A DNA stretch of 64,000 nt from Salinibacillus kushneri (GCF_900111405.1 NZ_FOHJ01000010.1:1-64000), one strand, 5' to 3'; shown: positions 37,771 through 47,964, counted from the stretch's first letter. Made by a program: numbers and translations. The notes: generated by a model from the letters alone, not told the origin.

Positions 37771-38655
37771 ATGAATGCACAAACGAAACAATATTTATAC
37801 GCTCTTTTAAATTGGGCTGACGAAATAGAAGAAAAAGTAAAAAGTAATCAGCGAAATACAAATTTACCACTTGTAAAAAGCAAACTGGCCAATTGGAGAA
37901 ATCATATACAAAAGTATATAACAAATAATCAAAGCATTACTCAGCAAGATCTGGAACAAATTCAGAATAATGGTAGAGAAATGATTGAAGAAATTTTATT
38001 AGAGCGTGGAAATAAGCAGATTTTAGATGGCGTTCCTATAGGTGAACACAAACTTCCTCCTTTACCTTATGATTACGATGCACTTGAACCGGTAATATCT
38101 GAAGAAATTATGAGACTCCATCATGATGTACACCACCAAAGCTATGTAGACGGCCTCAATAAAGCTGAACAAATGATTGATAAGTGGAGTGAATCACAAA
38201 ATAGCCAAATGCTAAGACATTGGATGAGAGAACAGTCCTTTAATGGAAGTGGACACTTTCTTCACACGATTTTTTGGAACAATATGTCCCCGAGAGGTGG
38301 TGGAAAACCATCTGGTGAATTAGCTGAACATATAAATGAAGTATTTGGTGATTTTAATCGATTTAAAAAATTGTTTACCAATGCAGCAAAATCAGTACAA
38401 GGGACAGGATGGGCGATGCTGGTTTGGGAGCTTCGTTCAGGTAGAGTAGCCATTCAGTCTATTGAAAAACACAACATGTATGCCCTTTGGGATGTTATTC
38501 CGCTTCTTGTGTTAGATGTATGGGAGCACGCTTACTATCTGCAATATAAAACCGATCGGGCTAAATATATAGACAACTGGTGGAGAGTGGTTAATTGGCG
38601 TGACGTTCAAAACCGTTTTAACAAGGCAAAAAATGTAACGTGGACATTTGCATAA
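37771..38655 (+). CDS. sodF: Fe/Mn superoxide dismutase with N-terminal extension (SodF-like)
   Basis: Converts superoxide to oxygen and peroxide. The 294 residues comprise a helical N-terminal extension of about 90 residues and a dismutase domain from KLPPLPYDYDALEP. Metal ligands are in place: H117 (LHHDVHHQSYV), the second His in GHFLHTIFWNNM, and Asp and His in DVWEHAYYLQY. The extension is shared with B. subtilis SodF. ATG at 37771 follows GAGGTG. A hairpin follows the stop. Position here differs from B. subtilis. Confidence 0.92.
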   Translation: MNAQTKQYLYALLNWADEIEEKVKSNQRNTNLPLVKSKLANWRNHIQKYITNNQSITQQDLEQIQNNGREMIEEILLERGNKQILDGVPIGEHKLPPLPYDYDALEPVISEEIMRLHHDVHHQSYVDGLNKAEQMIDKWSESQNSQMLRHWMREQSFNGSGHFLHTIFWNNMSPRGGGKPSGELAEHINEVFGDFNRFKKLFTNAAKSVQGTGWAMLVWELRSGRVAIQSIEKHNMYALWDVIPLLVLDVWEHAYYLQYKTDRAKYIDNWWRVVNWRDVQNRFNKAKNVTWTFA

Positions 38656-38681
38656 GGACATTCTTACACGAAGTAAACGCT

Positions 38682-38713
38682 TCCCTATCTATAGAATGGA
38701 TAGGGATATTTTT
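38682..38713 (+). terminator. Terminator after sodF
   Basis: Arms TCCCTATC (38682-38689) and GATAGGGA (38699-38706), 9-nt loop, then TATTTTTA. Confidence 0.75.
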
Positions 38714-38752
38714 ATGAAATATACTTCATTTGATGGCTTAAATCTATTTTTG

Positions 38753-38781
38753 TCATAAGCCCGTCCGATTCCTCATATTTT
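38753..38781 (+). promoter_or_regulatory. Candidate SigE promoter of dacB
   Basis: TCATAAG (38753-38759), 14 nt, CATATTTT (38774-38781). Compared with the SigE pattern KMATATT and CATAYAHT it has two and one mismatches. dacB of B. subtilis is transcribed by SigE. Confidence 0.5.
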
Positions 38782-38812
38782 AGTACAAACACCACGAAAT
38801 GGAGGACTTGCT

Positions 38813-39928
38813 TTGAAAACAATCCAAGAACGAATCGTCGTTATTTTATTAATCCTTCCCTTTCTATATATGTCCTGGTTACCGATTACTGCACATGCTG
38901 AGCCAGGTGTTTCAGCACAGAATGCCGTTTTAATGGAGTATGAATCTGGAAGAGTACTCTTTGAGAAGAAGCCACATCAACAAAAGAGTATAGCCAGTAT
39001 AACTAAAATCATGACGGCAATCGTAGCCATTGAAAATGGTCATTTAAACGATACGGTTAAAGTGAGTGAAAAGGCGGTAAGAACAGAGGGGTCATCCATC
39101 TACTTAGAAGCGGGTGACAAAGTAAAGCTTATTGATTTAATTTATGGGTTAATGCTCAGATCAGGAAATGATGCTGCGGTTGCCATTGCTGAACATGTGG
39201 GAGGGAGTACAGAAGGATTTGCCCATTTAATGAACGAAAAAGCAAAATGGATAGGGATGACCAATTCACATTTTACTAATCCTCATGGTTTAGAGGAAGA
39301 GGGGCATTATTCCACAGCGTATGACATGGCCTTATTGATGCGATACGCGATGCATAATGAGACGTTTGCAAAAATATCAGGTTCAAAAGAGTATAAAGCG
39401 GAAACGGAACAATACCCCTGGCACAATAAAAACAAAATGTTAACAAAATATTATCAATACTGTACGGGGGGGAAAACAGGCTATACAAGTAAGGCAGGTA
39501 GAACGCTTGTGACAAGTGCGGAAAAAGATGATATGAAGCTAATCGCAGTAACGTTAAATGATCCAAAAGATTGGGATGACCACACCAGTCTGTTTGAATG
39601 GGGATTTGATTCATTTGATTTACAACTGATTCGGGATATGGGTCAAATTGATATTCCTCTTCCTGGAGGAAACACAGTGTCTGGTGAAATTATCAATCCT
39701 GTTCTTTTACCCTTATCCGAATCAGAATGGAAAAAAATAGAAAATAAAACATACATAAAAGAAAACTTTCAATTAACGGACAATTCCGTAATTGGCAAAC
39801 AGATATATACCTTAAACGATAAAGTACTTGCTGAACGAAACATTATTAAAGAGCCTACTATCCCAAAAGAAGAAAGTCTTTTTGATAAGGTAAAGGGTCT
39901 ATTTCATCAATTAAATGGGGTTTTATAA
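38813..39928 (+). CDS. dacB: D-alanyl-D-alanine carboxypeptidase DacB (spore cortex)
   Basis: PBP5*-type S11 enzyme of the mother cell that lowers cross-linking in the spore cortex. The 371 residues begin with a signal peptide (to about residue 29, AHA-EP). Active site: S62 and K65 (SITK), RSGNDAAVA, GGKTGYTSKAG. The start is TTG at 38813 with TGGAGG upstream. It overlaps spmA by one base and forms dacB-spmA-spmB as in B. subtilis. Paralog of DacF at 23906. Confidence 0.95.
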   Translation: MKTIQERIVVILLILPFLYMSWLPITAHAEPGVSAQNAVLMEYESGRVLFEKKPHQQKSIASITKIMTAIVAIENGHLNDTVKVSEKAVRTEGSSIYLEAGDKVKLIDLIYGLMLRSGNDAAVAIAEHVGGSTEGFAHLMNEKAKWIGMTNSHFTNPHGLEEEGHYSTAYDMALLMRYAMHNETFAKISGSKEYKAETEQYPWHNKNKMLTKYYQYCTGGKTGYTSKAGRTLVTSAEKDDMKLIAVTLNDPKDWDDHTSLFEWGFDSFDLQLIRDMGQIDIPLPGGNTVSGEIINPVLLPLSESEWKKIENKTYIKENFQLTDNSVIGKQIYTLNDKVLAERNIIKEPTIPKEESLFDKVKGLFHQLNGVL

Positions 39929-40521
39929 TGGTTAACTTAATATGGGTTTTTTTAGCTGCAACAGGTATCGTGTACGCAATGTTTAATGGAACAATGGATG
40001 AGGTAAATGAAGCTATTTTTGAAAGTGCGGATGAAGCGGTAATGCTTACTATTGGTTTAATAAGTGTGCTGGTATTTTGGCTTGGAATTATGAGAATTGC
40101 GGAAAAGGCAGGTTTATTAAAAGGTCTGGCCAATTTATTCAAGCCGATTTTTAAACGCATTTTCCCCGAAATACCGCCAGACCATCCGGCGATGGGATAT
40201 ATATTATCCAATTTTTCTGCTAACTTATTCGGATTAGGGAATGCAGCAACACCATTAGGGATAAAAGCTATGGAGGAAATGAAAAAAATAAACCACCATT
40301 CATCTGTGGCATCAAGGTCTATGGTAACCTTTTTAGCTCTTAATACGTCAAGTGTTACATTAATTCCTACAACCGTAATCGCTATCCGAATGCAGTATAA
40401 CTCGGCAAATCCTACAGAAATAGTCGGGACAACCATTATCGCGACAAGTATTTCAACAATAGGTGCTCTTTGTATTGATCGTTTCTTTTATTACCGAAGA
40501 GTGCGGAGGAATAAATCATGA
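39928..40521 (+). CDS. spmA: Spore maturation protein A
   Basis: A 197-residue membrane protein with a nucleoside-recognition (Gate) domain: LSNFSANLFGLGNAATPLGIKAM and FLALNTSSVTLIPT. It is needed with SpmB for full spore-core dehydration in B. subtilis. About five hydrophobic segments. Starts at the last base of the dacB stop and overlaps spmB by 4 bp, so all three are translated together. Confidence 0.95.
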   Translation: MVNLIWVFLAATGIVYAMFNGTMDEVNEAIFESADEAVMLTIGLISVLVFWLGIMRIAEKAGLLKGLANLFKPIFKRIFPEIPPDHPAMGYILSNFSANLFGLGNAATPLGIKAMEEMKKINHHSSVASRSMVTFLALNTSSVTLIPTTVIAIRMQYNSANPTEIVGTTIIATSISTIGALCIDRFFYYRRVRRNKS

Positions 40522-41051
40522 GTATTATTACGACAATTAGTACCTGGATTATTCCATTTATTATACTCATTGTATTGGTTGCAGGAACGTTAAAGAAGGT
40601 TCCAACCTATGAAACGTTTGTAGAAGGAGGGAAAGAAGGGGTACGAATGGCTATATCTCTTCTCCCTTTTTTATTAGGAATGATTGTAGCGATTTCCATT
40701 TTTAGAGCTTCAGGAGCAATGGAAGGATTTGTGGCATTAATCTCTCCTATTTTGCAAATACTTGGAATACCTAGTGAAATTGTTCCTTTAGCTGCGGTTC
40801 GTCCGATTTCAGGGACGGCTGCCCTGGCAGTTACAACAGACTTAATTAAGGAGTTTGGTCCGGATTCCTTTATTGGAAAGCTTGCATCTACAATGCAAGG
40901 GAGTACAGACACTACTTTATATGTATTAACGGTCTACTTTGGTGCTGTAGGTATTAAAAAAATGGGTGATGCACTTAAAGTTGGACTCTTAGCTGATCTT
41001 ATTGGTATAATAGCATCGATTATGATTTGCAGCTATATATTCGGATTTTAA
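40518..41051 (+). CDS. spmB: Spore maturation protein B
   Basis: A 177-residue membrane protein paired with SpmA, with the Gate-domain marks GGKEGVRMAISLLPFLLGM, RPISGTAALAVTTD and MQGSTDTTLYVLTVYFG. It overlaps spmA by 4 bp, with CGGAGG upstream. Last gene of the operon; a strong hairpin starts at its stop codon. Confidence 0.95.
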   Translation: MSIITTISTWIIPFIILIVLVAGTLKKVPTYETFVEGGKEGVRMAISLLPFLLGMIVAISIFRASGAMEGFVALISPILQILGIPSEIVPLAAVRPISGTAALAVTTDLIKEFGPDSFIGKLASTMQGSTDTTLYVLTVYFGAVGIKKMGDALKVGLLADLIGIIASIMICSYIFGF

Positions 41052-41076
41052 GCGTTAACTGAGGTTAACGCTTTTG
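41050..41076 (+). terminator. Terminator of dacB-spmA-spmB
   Basis: Perfect 10-bp arms AAGCGTTAAC and GTTAACGCTT with a 4-nt loop, followed by TT; includes the last bases of the spmB stop. Confidence 0.85.
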
Positions 41077-41122
41077 TCACGTATCAAAAACCATTCTCAC
41101 ATCAAGGGCAGGTGACCTAAAA

Positions 41123-41857
41123 ATGGAACAGGAAAGACTTCAAAAAGCCATTGCGAAAAGCGGATATACATCGAGAAGAAAAGCTGAGAATTTAATTGTT
41201 GAAGGGAAAGTTAAAGTAAACGGAAAAACGGTAACGGAATTAGGGACAAAAGTAAAGCCTGATGATAAAATTGAGGTGAATAACATCCCTCTTGAAAAGG
41301 AAGAACCGGTTTATCTACTTCTCTACAAGCCAAGAGGTGTCATTTCCAGTGTGAAAGATGATCGAAATCGAAAAGTAGTGACAGATCTTCTCCCTGAAAT
41401 TGAAGAACGAATCTTTCCGATAGGCAGACTTGACTATGATACTTCGGGATTATTGCTTTTAACGAATGATGGTGATTTTGCTCAGCTTCTTATGCACCCG
41501 AAATATCAGTTGGACAAGGTATATATTGCAAAAGTAGAGGGGATACCTGCACCAGAAGATTTAAAGCCATTAAAAACGGGAATTATGGATAATGGTGAGA
41601 ACCTAAAAGCTATCAAACATCGTATATTATCGGTTGACCATAAGAAAAACCGGGCTATTTTAGAAATTACGTTACATGAAGGGAAAAACAGACAAATAAG
41701 AAGGATGATGGAAGCGCTTGGATATCCGGTGTTAAAATTAAAACGGGAAAGGTATGGCTTTTTAAACCTTCATAGTATGAATCCTGGTGATTACAGGGAG
41801 CTCACTCCACATGAAGTGAAGCAACTCAAAACATATGCAGAAAAAAATGTTAAATAA
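41123..41857 (+). CDS. rluB: 23S rRNA pseudouridine synthase RluB
   Basis: Modifies a uridine in helix 89/90 of 23S rRNA (position 2605 by E. coli numbering for the family). The 244 residues have an N-terminal S4 RNA-binding domain (LQKAIAKSGYTSRRKAENLI) and the catalytic D104 in GRLDYDTSGLLLLTNDG; GKNRQIRRMM is a further signature. It lies between spmB and resA as in B. subtilis (ypuL). ATG has no strong G-rich site; GCAGGTGA lies 9 nt upstream. Confidence 0.93.
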   Translation: MEQERLQKAIAKSGYTSRRKAENLIVEGKVKVNGKTVTELGTKVKPDDKIEVNNIPLEKEEPVYLLLYKPRGVISSVKDDRNRKVVTDLLPEIEERIFPIGRLDYDTSGLLLLTNDGDFAQLLMHPKYQLDKVYIAKVEGIPAPEDLKPLKTGIMDNGENLKAIKHRILSVDHKKNRAILEITLHEGKNRQIRRMMEALGYPVLKLKRERYGFLNLHSMNPGDYRELTPHEVKQLKTYAEKNVK

Positions 41858-41925
41858 TATTCATAATTTCATAAAAAAAAGGTATTCATTTCATCGTATA
41901 ATGACCCAAAGGGAGTGGTCGTTTC

Positions 41926-42474
41926 ATGTCTGACAAAAAACAAAAGCGCTTTATTTTTAGATCTATTGTTTTGGCCATTTTACTTGGTGCTGTTGTTTTT
42001 GCACTAGTTTCGAATATTATGAATGATGAGGAAGTCGTTGCAGTAGGAGAACAGGCACCACCTTTTGAACTTGAACAAGTAAATGGAAATGGTGTGTTAA
42101 ATTTATCAGAGAATCTGGAAGGAAAGGGAGTTATGGTTAATTTCTGGGCTACTTATTGTGATCCTTGTAAGGAAGAAATGCCTTTTATGCAGAGTCTTTA
42201 TCCTGAGTATAAGGAAAAAGGGGTGGAAATCGTAGCTGTTAGCCTGGATGCTACTAAACTGCGAATTAAAAACTGGATTGACAATAATCACCTTACTTTT
42301 CCTATTGTCCATGATAAAAGCGGTGCCGTAATGGATACATATGGCGTTTTTGACCTTCCAGCATCGTTCTTTATAAATCCGGATGGAACTGTAGAACGGC
42401 AAGTTAAAGGTCCATTAACATTAGACCGGCTTGAAGGGTATTTAGATGAGATTGTACCAGAGAGTGAGAAATAA
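41926..42474 (+). CDS. resA: Thiol-disulfide oxidoreductase ResA
   Basis: Membrane-anchored thioredoxin-like protein that reduces apocytochrome c before haem attachment on the outer side of the membrane. The 182 residues have a signal anchor at about 11-30 and the redox site C78-DP-C81 in ATYCDPCKEEMP, with the cis-proline in DLPASFF. First of resA-resB-resC; 15 bp separates it from resB. B. subtilis ResA has CEPC; here the residues between the cysteines are D-P. Confidence 0.95.
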   Translation: MSDKKQKRFIFRSIVLAILLGAVVFALVSNIMNDEEVVAVGEQAPPFELEQVNGNGVLNLSENLEGKGVMVNFWATYCDPCKEEMPFMQSLYPEYKEKGVEIVAVSLDATKLRIKNWIDNNHLTFPIVHDKSGAVMDTYGVFDLPASFFINPDGTVERQVKGPLTLDRLEGYLDEIVPESEK

Positions 42475-42489
42475 AAAGGATGAGTATGG

Positions 42490-44118
42490 ATGGAAAAAAT
42501 TAAATGTGAATGTGGACATGTTAATCCTGAAGGTACTGTCTTATGTGAGGCATGCGGAAAACCGATTGAGCGTAATCAGCATATTGATGGCAATGAAAAA
42601 AATAAGCTATTAAATATGCGTTATGAAGGAAGTGCAAGAAGGTCCCAAACCAAAAACAGAAACATAGTAGACAAAATCTGGATTTTCTTTTCTTCTGTTA
42701 AAGTAGGGGTCTGGTTAATTGTCCTAACTTTGATAGCATCAATAATTGGAACTCTTTTACCTCAGGAAATGTACATACCACAAAATGTTGAACCAGCCCA
42801 GCATTATCGAGATCAATATGGTCTTTTTGGTCAAATCTATTATCAAATGGGATTTCATAATCTATACTCCTCATGGTGGTATATCCTTCTTATTGCTTCC
42901 ATTGGGGTATCGTTAGTGATTTGCAGTATAGACCGATTCGTTCCTTTATATCGAGCTTTAAAAAGACAAAAACCAAAACGTCATAGTAATTTTATTCGCA
43001 GACAACGTTTGTTTGGAAAAACAGAAGCAGTCAAAAGCGAAGATATTAATAAGGCTGTTTCTCGATTAAAAAAGAAACGTTATAAGATTTCTGAGGAAAA
43101 TGGTCACATTTTAGGTGAAAAGGGCCGTTTTTCAAGATGGGGTCCTTATGTTAATCATATTGGTTTAATTATCGTATTAATAGCTGCATTACTCAGATCT
43201 ATGTCCACCTTTTATATCGAGGATTATGTATGGGTCCGTGAAGGGGAGACTAAGGTTATCCCTCAAACCGATGGACAGTACTATATTAAAAATAATGACT
43301 TCTTAATGGATGTATATGATGAAAAAGATGAACGATATGCAGAAGCTATAGAAAAAACTGGCGAAATGATTCCAAGTAATTACGAAACGAAGGCTGAAAT
43401 TTATGAAGTAAAAGGAGAAACCATTGCCGGACAGGACCCTGAGTTGACAAAAATAAATGAGGGAGAGATCCGTGTTAATGAACCCTTAAAAATTGATGAC
43501 ATTTCACTATATCAGGCGAGCTATCAGCTTAATGAGTTTCAAAAGATGTCTTTTAAGCTTCATCGTAGTGATGATGAGGATGAAACACCTCTAGGGGAAT
43601 TTACCTTTGATATGAGCGACCCTAAAAAAGAGTATGATCTGGGAAATGGTTATCGTGTCGAAGTCGACGAATATTACCCGGAATTTTTTATGGATGATGG
43701 TGTGCCTGATACAAAATCTAAATATCCAAAAAAACCTGCATTTATATTCTTTGTCTATGGACCGGATATGGAAGATTATGAAGTGAACTTTTTAACGATA
43801 GGAGCAAACTTGAATCCTCATAATAATAACCAATACAAAATAAGTGTAACCGGTGTAGATATGAGAGATGTAACAGGATTGACTGTAAAAAGGGATCATA
43901 CCATTCCTCTTTTCATCGTTGGGGCTATTATTTTTATGCTTGGAGTTATCCAGGGGATGTACTGGTATCACCGCAGGATTTGGATTCATCCTAAAGAAGA
44001 GGGTGTCTGGATTGCTGCTCACACAAATAAAAACTGGTTTGGCTTGAAAAAGGATCTTGAATATTCTTTAGAAGGTACAGAAATCAAAATACCAGATGAT
44101 CAACAGGAATTGAAATAG
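42490..44118 (+). CDS. resB: Cytochrome c biogenesis protein ResB
   Basis: Part of the system II haem export and ligation complex. The 542 residues match B. subtilis ResB. A small zinc-ribbon-like start has C6, C8, C19 and C22. Four hydrophobic segments lie near 72-90, 128-148, 220-238 and 475-495, with a large outer domain between the last two. It sits between resA and resC. ATG is preceded by AAGGATGAGTATGG. Confidence 0.94.
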   Translation: MEKIKCECGHVNPEGTVLCEACGKPIERNQHIDGNEKNKLLNMRYEGSARRSQTKNRNIVDKIWIFFSSVKVGVWLIVLTLIASIIGTLLPQEMYIPQNVEPAQHYRDQYGLFGQIYYQMGFHNLYSSWWYILLIASIGVSLVICSIDRFVPLYRALKRQKPKRHSNFIRRQRLFGKTEAVKSEDINKAVSRLKKKRYKISEENGHILGEKGRFSRWGPYVNHIGLIIVLIAALLRSMSTFYIEDYVWVREGETKVIPQTDGQYYIKNNDFLMDVYDEKDERYAEAIEKTGEMIPSNYETKAEIYEVKGETIAGQDPELTKINEGEIRVNEPLKIDDISLYQASYQLNEFQKMSFKLHRSDDEDETPLGEFTFDMSDPKKEYDLGNGYRVEVDEYYPEFFMDDGVPDTKSKYPKKPAFIFFVYGPDMEDYEVNFLTIGANLNPHNNNQYKISVTGVDMRDVTGLTVKRDHTIPLFIVGAIIFMLGVIQGMYWYHRRIWIHPKEEGVWIAAHTNKNWFGLKKDLEYSLEGTEIKIPDDQQELK

Positions 44119-44142
44119 CAGATTGATCTAAGGAGGTTCATT

Positions 44143-45327
44143 ATGGATTATGTTTCACTGAGTAGTAACTTTTTATTTGCTTCATTTATTATTTATATGG
44201 TGGCTATCTTTTTCTTTGCATTTACTATAAGAGATAAAAACAAACCACATAAAACATCAAAAGCAGGAACAATCGGGATTATCATTACGATTATTGGTTT
44301 TTTATCCCAAGTTGGGTATTTTATAACCCGTTGGATAGCAAGTCAGCATGCACCTGTCAGTAATATGTTTGAATACATGACATTCTTTGGTATGATGCTG
44401 GTTTTTGCGTTCATTATTTTGTATTTCATATACAAGGTGAATCTATTAGGACTATTTATTTTACCAGTAGCTGTTGTCGTAATCGGATATGCCAGTGTTT
44501 TCCCACAGGAGATATCACCTTTAGTTCCATCATTAAAGTCTCATTGGTTATATATTCATGTAACGACCGTTTCGCTTGGAGAAGGTATTCTGGCAGTAAG
44601 TTTTGGCGCAGGCTTGATTTATTTGATTCGACAAATAGACCAGACAGTAAAAAGTAAGAAAACATTCTGGCTTGAATTTATTATGTATTCGATTTTAAGT
44701 GTTATTGCATTTGTTGTGATATCTACTACATTTAGTTCTATGAATTATACGGTTGAATTCCAACATTCCGAAACAGAGACCACGGTAGAGTATCATATGC
44801 CAGCTATTGCTGGCCCAAACGACGGTGAAATGATGACAGATGACAAGATGTCTGCTTGGTTTAAAGCGCCGGGATGGATGAATGGTGCTGAAGCAGGGCG
44901 CAAGCTGAACTCACTTCTTTGGTCATTGCTTGGAGGTCTTGTTTTATACGGTGTAATTAGACTAGTATTACGAAAAAGAATTTGTGCAGCCATTCAACCA
45001 TTAGTAAAGAACACTAATCCAGATTTGTTAGATGAAGTAGCTTATCGCGCTGTTACGATTGGTTTTCCTGTTTTCACTTTAGGCGGACTTATATTTGCAT
45101 CTATTTGGGCACAAGAGGCATGGGATCGTTTTTGGGGATGGGATCCTAAAGAAGTCTGGGCTCTTATTACCTGGTTTTTCTATGCTGCCTTCTTACATTT
45201 GCGTTTATCAAGGGGTTGGCATGGAGAAAAATCAGCATGGCTAACCGTTATAGGTTTTGCGATTATTATGTTTAACTTAGTTGTTGTGAATCTGGTTATT
45301 TCTGGTATGCATTCTTATGCATCTTAG
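44143..45327 (+). CDS. resC: Cytochrome c biogenesis protein ResC (CcsA)
   Basis: Membrane haem-handling protein that works with ResB. The 394 residues carry the WWD-type haem motif [23 protein letters not shown] read in part as WGWDPKEVW, followed by the conserved His of [11 protein letters not shown]. Eight or so membrane segments. AGGAGG precedes the ATG. Last of the three maturation genes; resD follows 45 bp later. Confidence 0.95.
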   Translation: MDYVSLSSNFLFASFIIYMVAIFFFAFTIRDKNKPHKTSKAGTIGIIITIIGFLSQVGYFITRWIASQHAPVSNMFEYMTFFGMMLVFAFIILYFIYKVNLLGLFILPVAVVVIGYASVFPQEISPLVPSLKSHWLYIHVTTVSLGEGILAVSFGAGLIYLIRQIDQTVKSKKTFWLEFIMYSILSVIAFVVISTTFSSMNYTVEFQHSETETTVEYHMPAIAGPNDGEMMTDDKMSAWFKAPGWMNGAEAGRKLNSLLWSLLGGLVLYGVIRLVLRKRICAAIQPLVKNTNPDLLDEVAYRAVTIGFPVFTLGGLIFASIWAQEAWDRFWGWDPKEVWALITWFFYAAFLHLRLSRGWHGEKSAWLTVIGFAIIMFNLVVVNLVISGMHSYAS

Positions 45328-45372
45328 AAAACAGTTAGGATTTTTAAGCTGCGTATTAAGGGGGATTTGAGT

Positions 45373-46089
45373 GTGGAACAAAATGCAAAGATTTTGGTCG
45401 TAGATGATGAAGAAAGAATTAGACGTTTATTAAAAATGTACTTAGAACGGGAAGATTTTCTGATTGAGGAAGCAGAAGATGGAAAGGAAGCTCTGCAGAA
45501 GGCGTTAGATGAGGATTATGATTTAATTTTACTTGACTTAATGATGCCTGGTATGGATGGAGAAGAGGTTTGTACACAGATTCGTGAAAAGAAAAGCACG
45601 CCTGTTATGATGCTCACCGCTAAAGGAGAAGAAGCAAATCGCGTTCATGGCTTGGAAGTTGGTGCAGACGACTATATTGTTAAACCTTTCAGCCCAAGAG
45701 AAGTCGTCCTGCGTGTAAAGGCATTATTAAGAAGATCTTCAACGACAAAGTTTGTACAGACACAGACGAAAACAAGTGATGTACTTGTTTTTCCACATCT
45801 AACGATTGAAAAGGACGCCCATCGGGTTACCGCTGATGATAAAGAAGTCAGCTTAACACCTAAAGAATATGAGCTGCTATTCTTTTTAGCCAAATCACCG
45901 GATAAAGTGTTTGCTCGTGAAGATTTATTAAAAGAAGTTTGGAACTATGAATTCTTTGGCGATTTAAGAACAGTCGATACACATGTAAAAAGACTAAGGG
46001 AAAAATTGAATAAAGTGTCTAAGGATGCTGCGAAAATGATTGTTACGGTCTGGGGTGTTGGATATAAATTCGAGGTTGAACAAGAGTAA
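45373..46089 (+). CDS. resD: Response regulator ResD
   Basis: OmpR-family regulator of respiration and anaerobic genes, paired with ResE. From GTG at 45373 it has 238 residues. The receiver has D11-D12, the phospho-acceptor D55 (LLDLMMPG), and the lysine in VKPFSPREV. The C-terminal winged helix ends VRTVDTHVKRLREK-like (LRTVDTHVKRLREKL). AAGGGGG lies 8 nt before the GTG; the TTG at 45367 is too close. Stop overlaps the resE start by one base. Confidence 0.96.
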   Translation: MEQNAKILVVDDEERIRRLLKMYLEREDFLIEEAEDGKEALQKALDEDYDLILLDLMMPGMDGEEVCTQIREKKSTPVMMLTAKGEEANRVHGLEVGADDYIVKPFSPREVVLRVKALLRRSSTTKFVQTQTKTSDVLVFPHLTIEKDAHRVTADDKEVSLTPKEYELLFFLAKSPDKVFAREDLLKEVWNYEFFGDLRTVDTHVKRLREKLNKVSKDAAKMIVTVWGVGYKFEVEQE

Positions 46090-47846
46090 TGTTCTGGAGA
46101 AGTGTTGTTGTTAAACTATGGTTTACCATTTTACTATTTTTCTCATTTGTTCTCCTCACCCTAACTATTTTTTTACTGCAATTCTTCCAAAACTTCCATG
46201 AAACACAGGCTAGAGAAGAATTGGAACAGGATGCGAACAAAATCATTAGTGTGATTAATGGACAAGATGACCGTCAATTAATGACGACAACCATTGAACA
46301 AATTACAGATCCATCCAAACGTGTCGTTTTAGTTTTTAACAGGGAGGACTATTGGAAATCATCAAGTAAGGATCAGGAGCTTGAGAGCCTTGATATTAAT
46401 TGGTTTTATTCCAATGAGGAGTTCAAGCAGGTTCTAAATCATGAAGATTCTACTTATCAAAAGACAACATTACCTGATACAGACCGGGAAATTTTAATTG
46501 TGGGACAACCTTTAGAAAACCAAAATGGAGCCGTGTTTCTTTACGAATCCTTAGATATTGTAAAAGAAACAACGTCCCAGACAACAACACTTATATTTAT
46601 AGCAGCTGGTATTGCTATTGTTTTAACAACCTTTTTTGCATTCTTTTTATCAACAAGAATAACCGCACCTCTTATAAAAATGCGTAAGGCAGCATTAGAA
46701 TTAGCTAAAGGAGAATTCCATACAAAAGTACCGATATTAACACGTGATGAAGTTGGTGAGTTAGCCATTGCCTTTAACCGAATGGGAAGGCAATTAAAAT
46801 ACCACATTCAAGCACTAAATCAGGAGAAAGAACAATTGTCCAGTATCCTTTCATCAATGGCTGACGGGGTTATCACCTTTAATCGTAGCGGTGAAATGCT
46901 TGTGACCAATCCGCCCGCCGATCGATTTTTATCATTGAGCACCTTTGAAAAAGGCGATAATCAGGAGGAAGAGGTCACTCCTTTAGAATTGAAATCTACA
47001 TTGGAACGGGTCATTGCATCTGAGGAAGAGGTTACTCAGGAAATTCAGCTTCAAGGCAGGACCTTTGTTGTCATAATGTCTCCTTTATATGATCAGCTCT
47101 ATATTCGTGGTGCTGTTGCTGTTATTCGTGACATGACAGAGGAACGAAAGCTCGACAAACTTAGAAAAGATTTTATCGCTAATGTATCCCACGAATTGAG
47201 GACACCTATATCGATGCTGCAGGGATACAGTGAGGCGATTGTAGATGGAGTTGCTGATTCCAAAGAGGAAAAAAATGAACTGGCGCAAATTATTCACGAT
47301 GAATCCATGCGAATGGGCCGTCTTGTTAATGAACTACTTGATATTGCCAGGATGGAAGCAGGTCATATACAATTGAATGTTCAAGAGGTTGAACTTGAAC
47401 CATTCTTAAATAAAGTGTTAAATAAGTTTAAGGGAATGGCAAATGAGAAAGAAATCACGCTTAAGCCTCAATTTCAATTAGAAGAGCCTGTCGTTCGTTT
47501 TGACCCGGATCGAATGGAACAAGTATTAACCAATCTGATTGATAATGCAATTCGCCACAGCTATAAAGAAGGTAATGTTGAATTACAAGTGATTTCAAAT
47601 GGGGAGCATATGAAGTTTAGTGTTAAAGATTCAGGAAGTGGCATTCCTGAAGAAGATTTACCCTTTGTATTTGAGCGTTTTTACAAAAGTGATAAATCCC
47701 GAGTGAAAAGAAAAGGTAGTAATGGCACAGGCTTAGGGTTAGCAATAGTAAAAAATATTGTAGAGGCTCATAAAGGGAGCATTGATGTGCATAGTAAACA
47801 AAATGAAGGAACAACTTTTATCTTTGTTATTCCAAGAAATTTGTAA
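46089..47846 (+). CDS. resE: Sensor histidine kinase ResE
   Basis: Membrane kinase for ResD, 585 residues. First membrane segment 11-32, outer sensor domain to about 166, second segment 168-188, then HAMP (ITAPLIKMRKAALELAKGEF), a PAS domain (about 250-355), HisKA with H368 (NVSHELRTP) and a GHKL ATPase domain (NLIDNAIRHS, DSGSGIP, GTGLGLAIV). It overlaps resD by one base. A terminator follows before the ECF sigma gene. Confidence 0.96.
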   Translation: MFWRSVVVKLWFTILLFFSFVLLTLTIFLLQFFQNFHETQAREELEQDANKIISVINGQDDRQLMTTTIEQITDPSKRVVLVFNREDYWKSSSKDQELESLDINWFYSNEEFKQVLNHEDSTYQKTTLPDTDREILIVGQPLENQNGAVFLYESLDIVKETTSQTTTLIFIAAGIAIVLTTFFAFFLSTRITAPLIKMRKAALELAKGEFHTKVPILTRDEVGELAIAFNRMGRQLKYHIQALNQEKEQLSSILSSMADGVITFNRSGEMLVTNPPADRFLSLSTFEKGDNQEEEVTPLELKSTLERVIASEEEVTQEIQLQGRTFVVIMSPLYDQLYIRGAVAVIRDMTEERKLDKLRKDFIANVSHELRTPISMLQGYSEAIVDGVADSKEEKNELAQIIHDESMRMGRLVNELLDIARMEAGHIQLNVQEVELEPFLNKVLNKFKGMANEKEITLKPQFQLEEPVVRFDPDRMEQVLTNLIDNAIRHSYKEGNVELQVISNGEHMKFSVKDSGSGIPEEDLPFVFERFYKSDKSRVKRKGSNGTGLGLAIVKNIVEAHKGSIDVHSKQNEGTTFIFVIPRNL

Positions 47847-47925
47847 AAATATATAGAAAGTAAGCATTTTTTAGCTGAAAACATCACAATGTTGATAATA
47901 GTGCTGATAAATCTTGTTTCATATG

Positions 47926-47964
47926 AAAACCTTTGTCTCAAATAGGCAAAGGTTTTTTTATTTT
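47926..47964 (+). terminator. Terminator of resDE
   Basis: Perfect 10-bp arms AAAACCTTTG (47926-47935) and CAAAGGTTTT (47947-47956), 11-nt loop, followed by TTTATTTTT. Confidence 0.85.
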
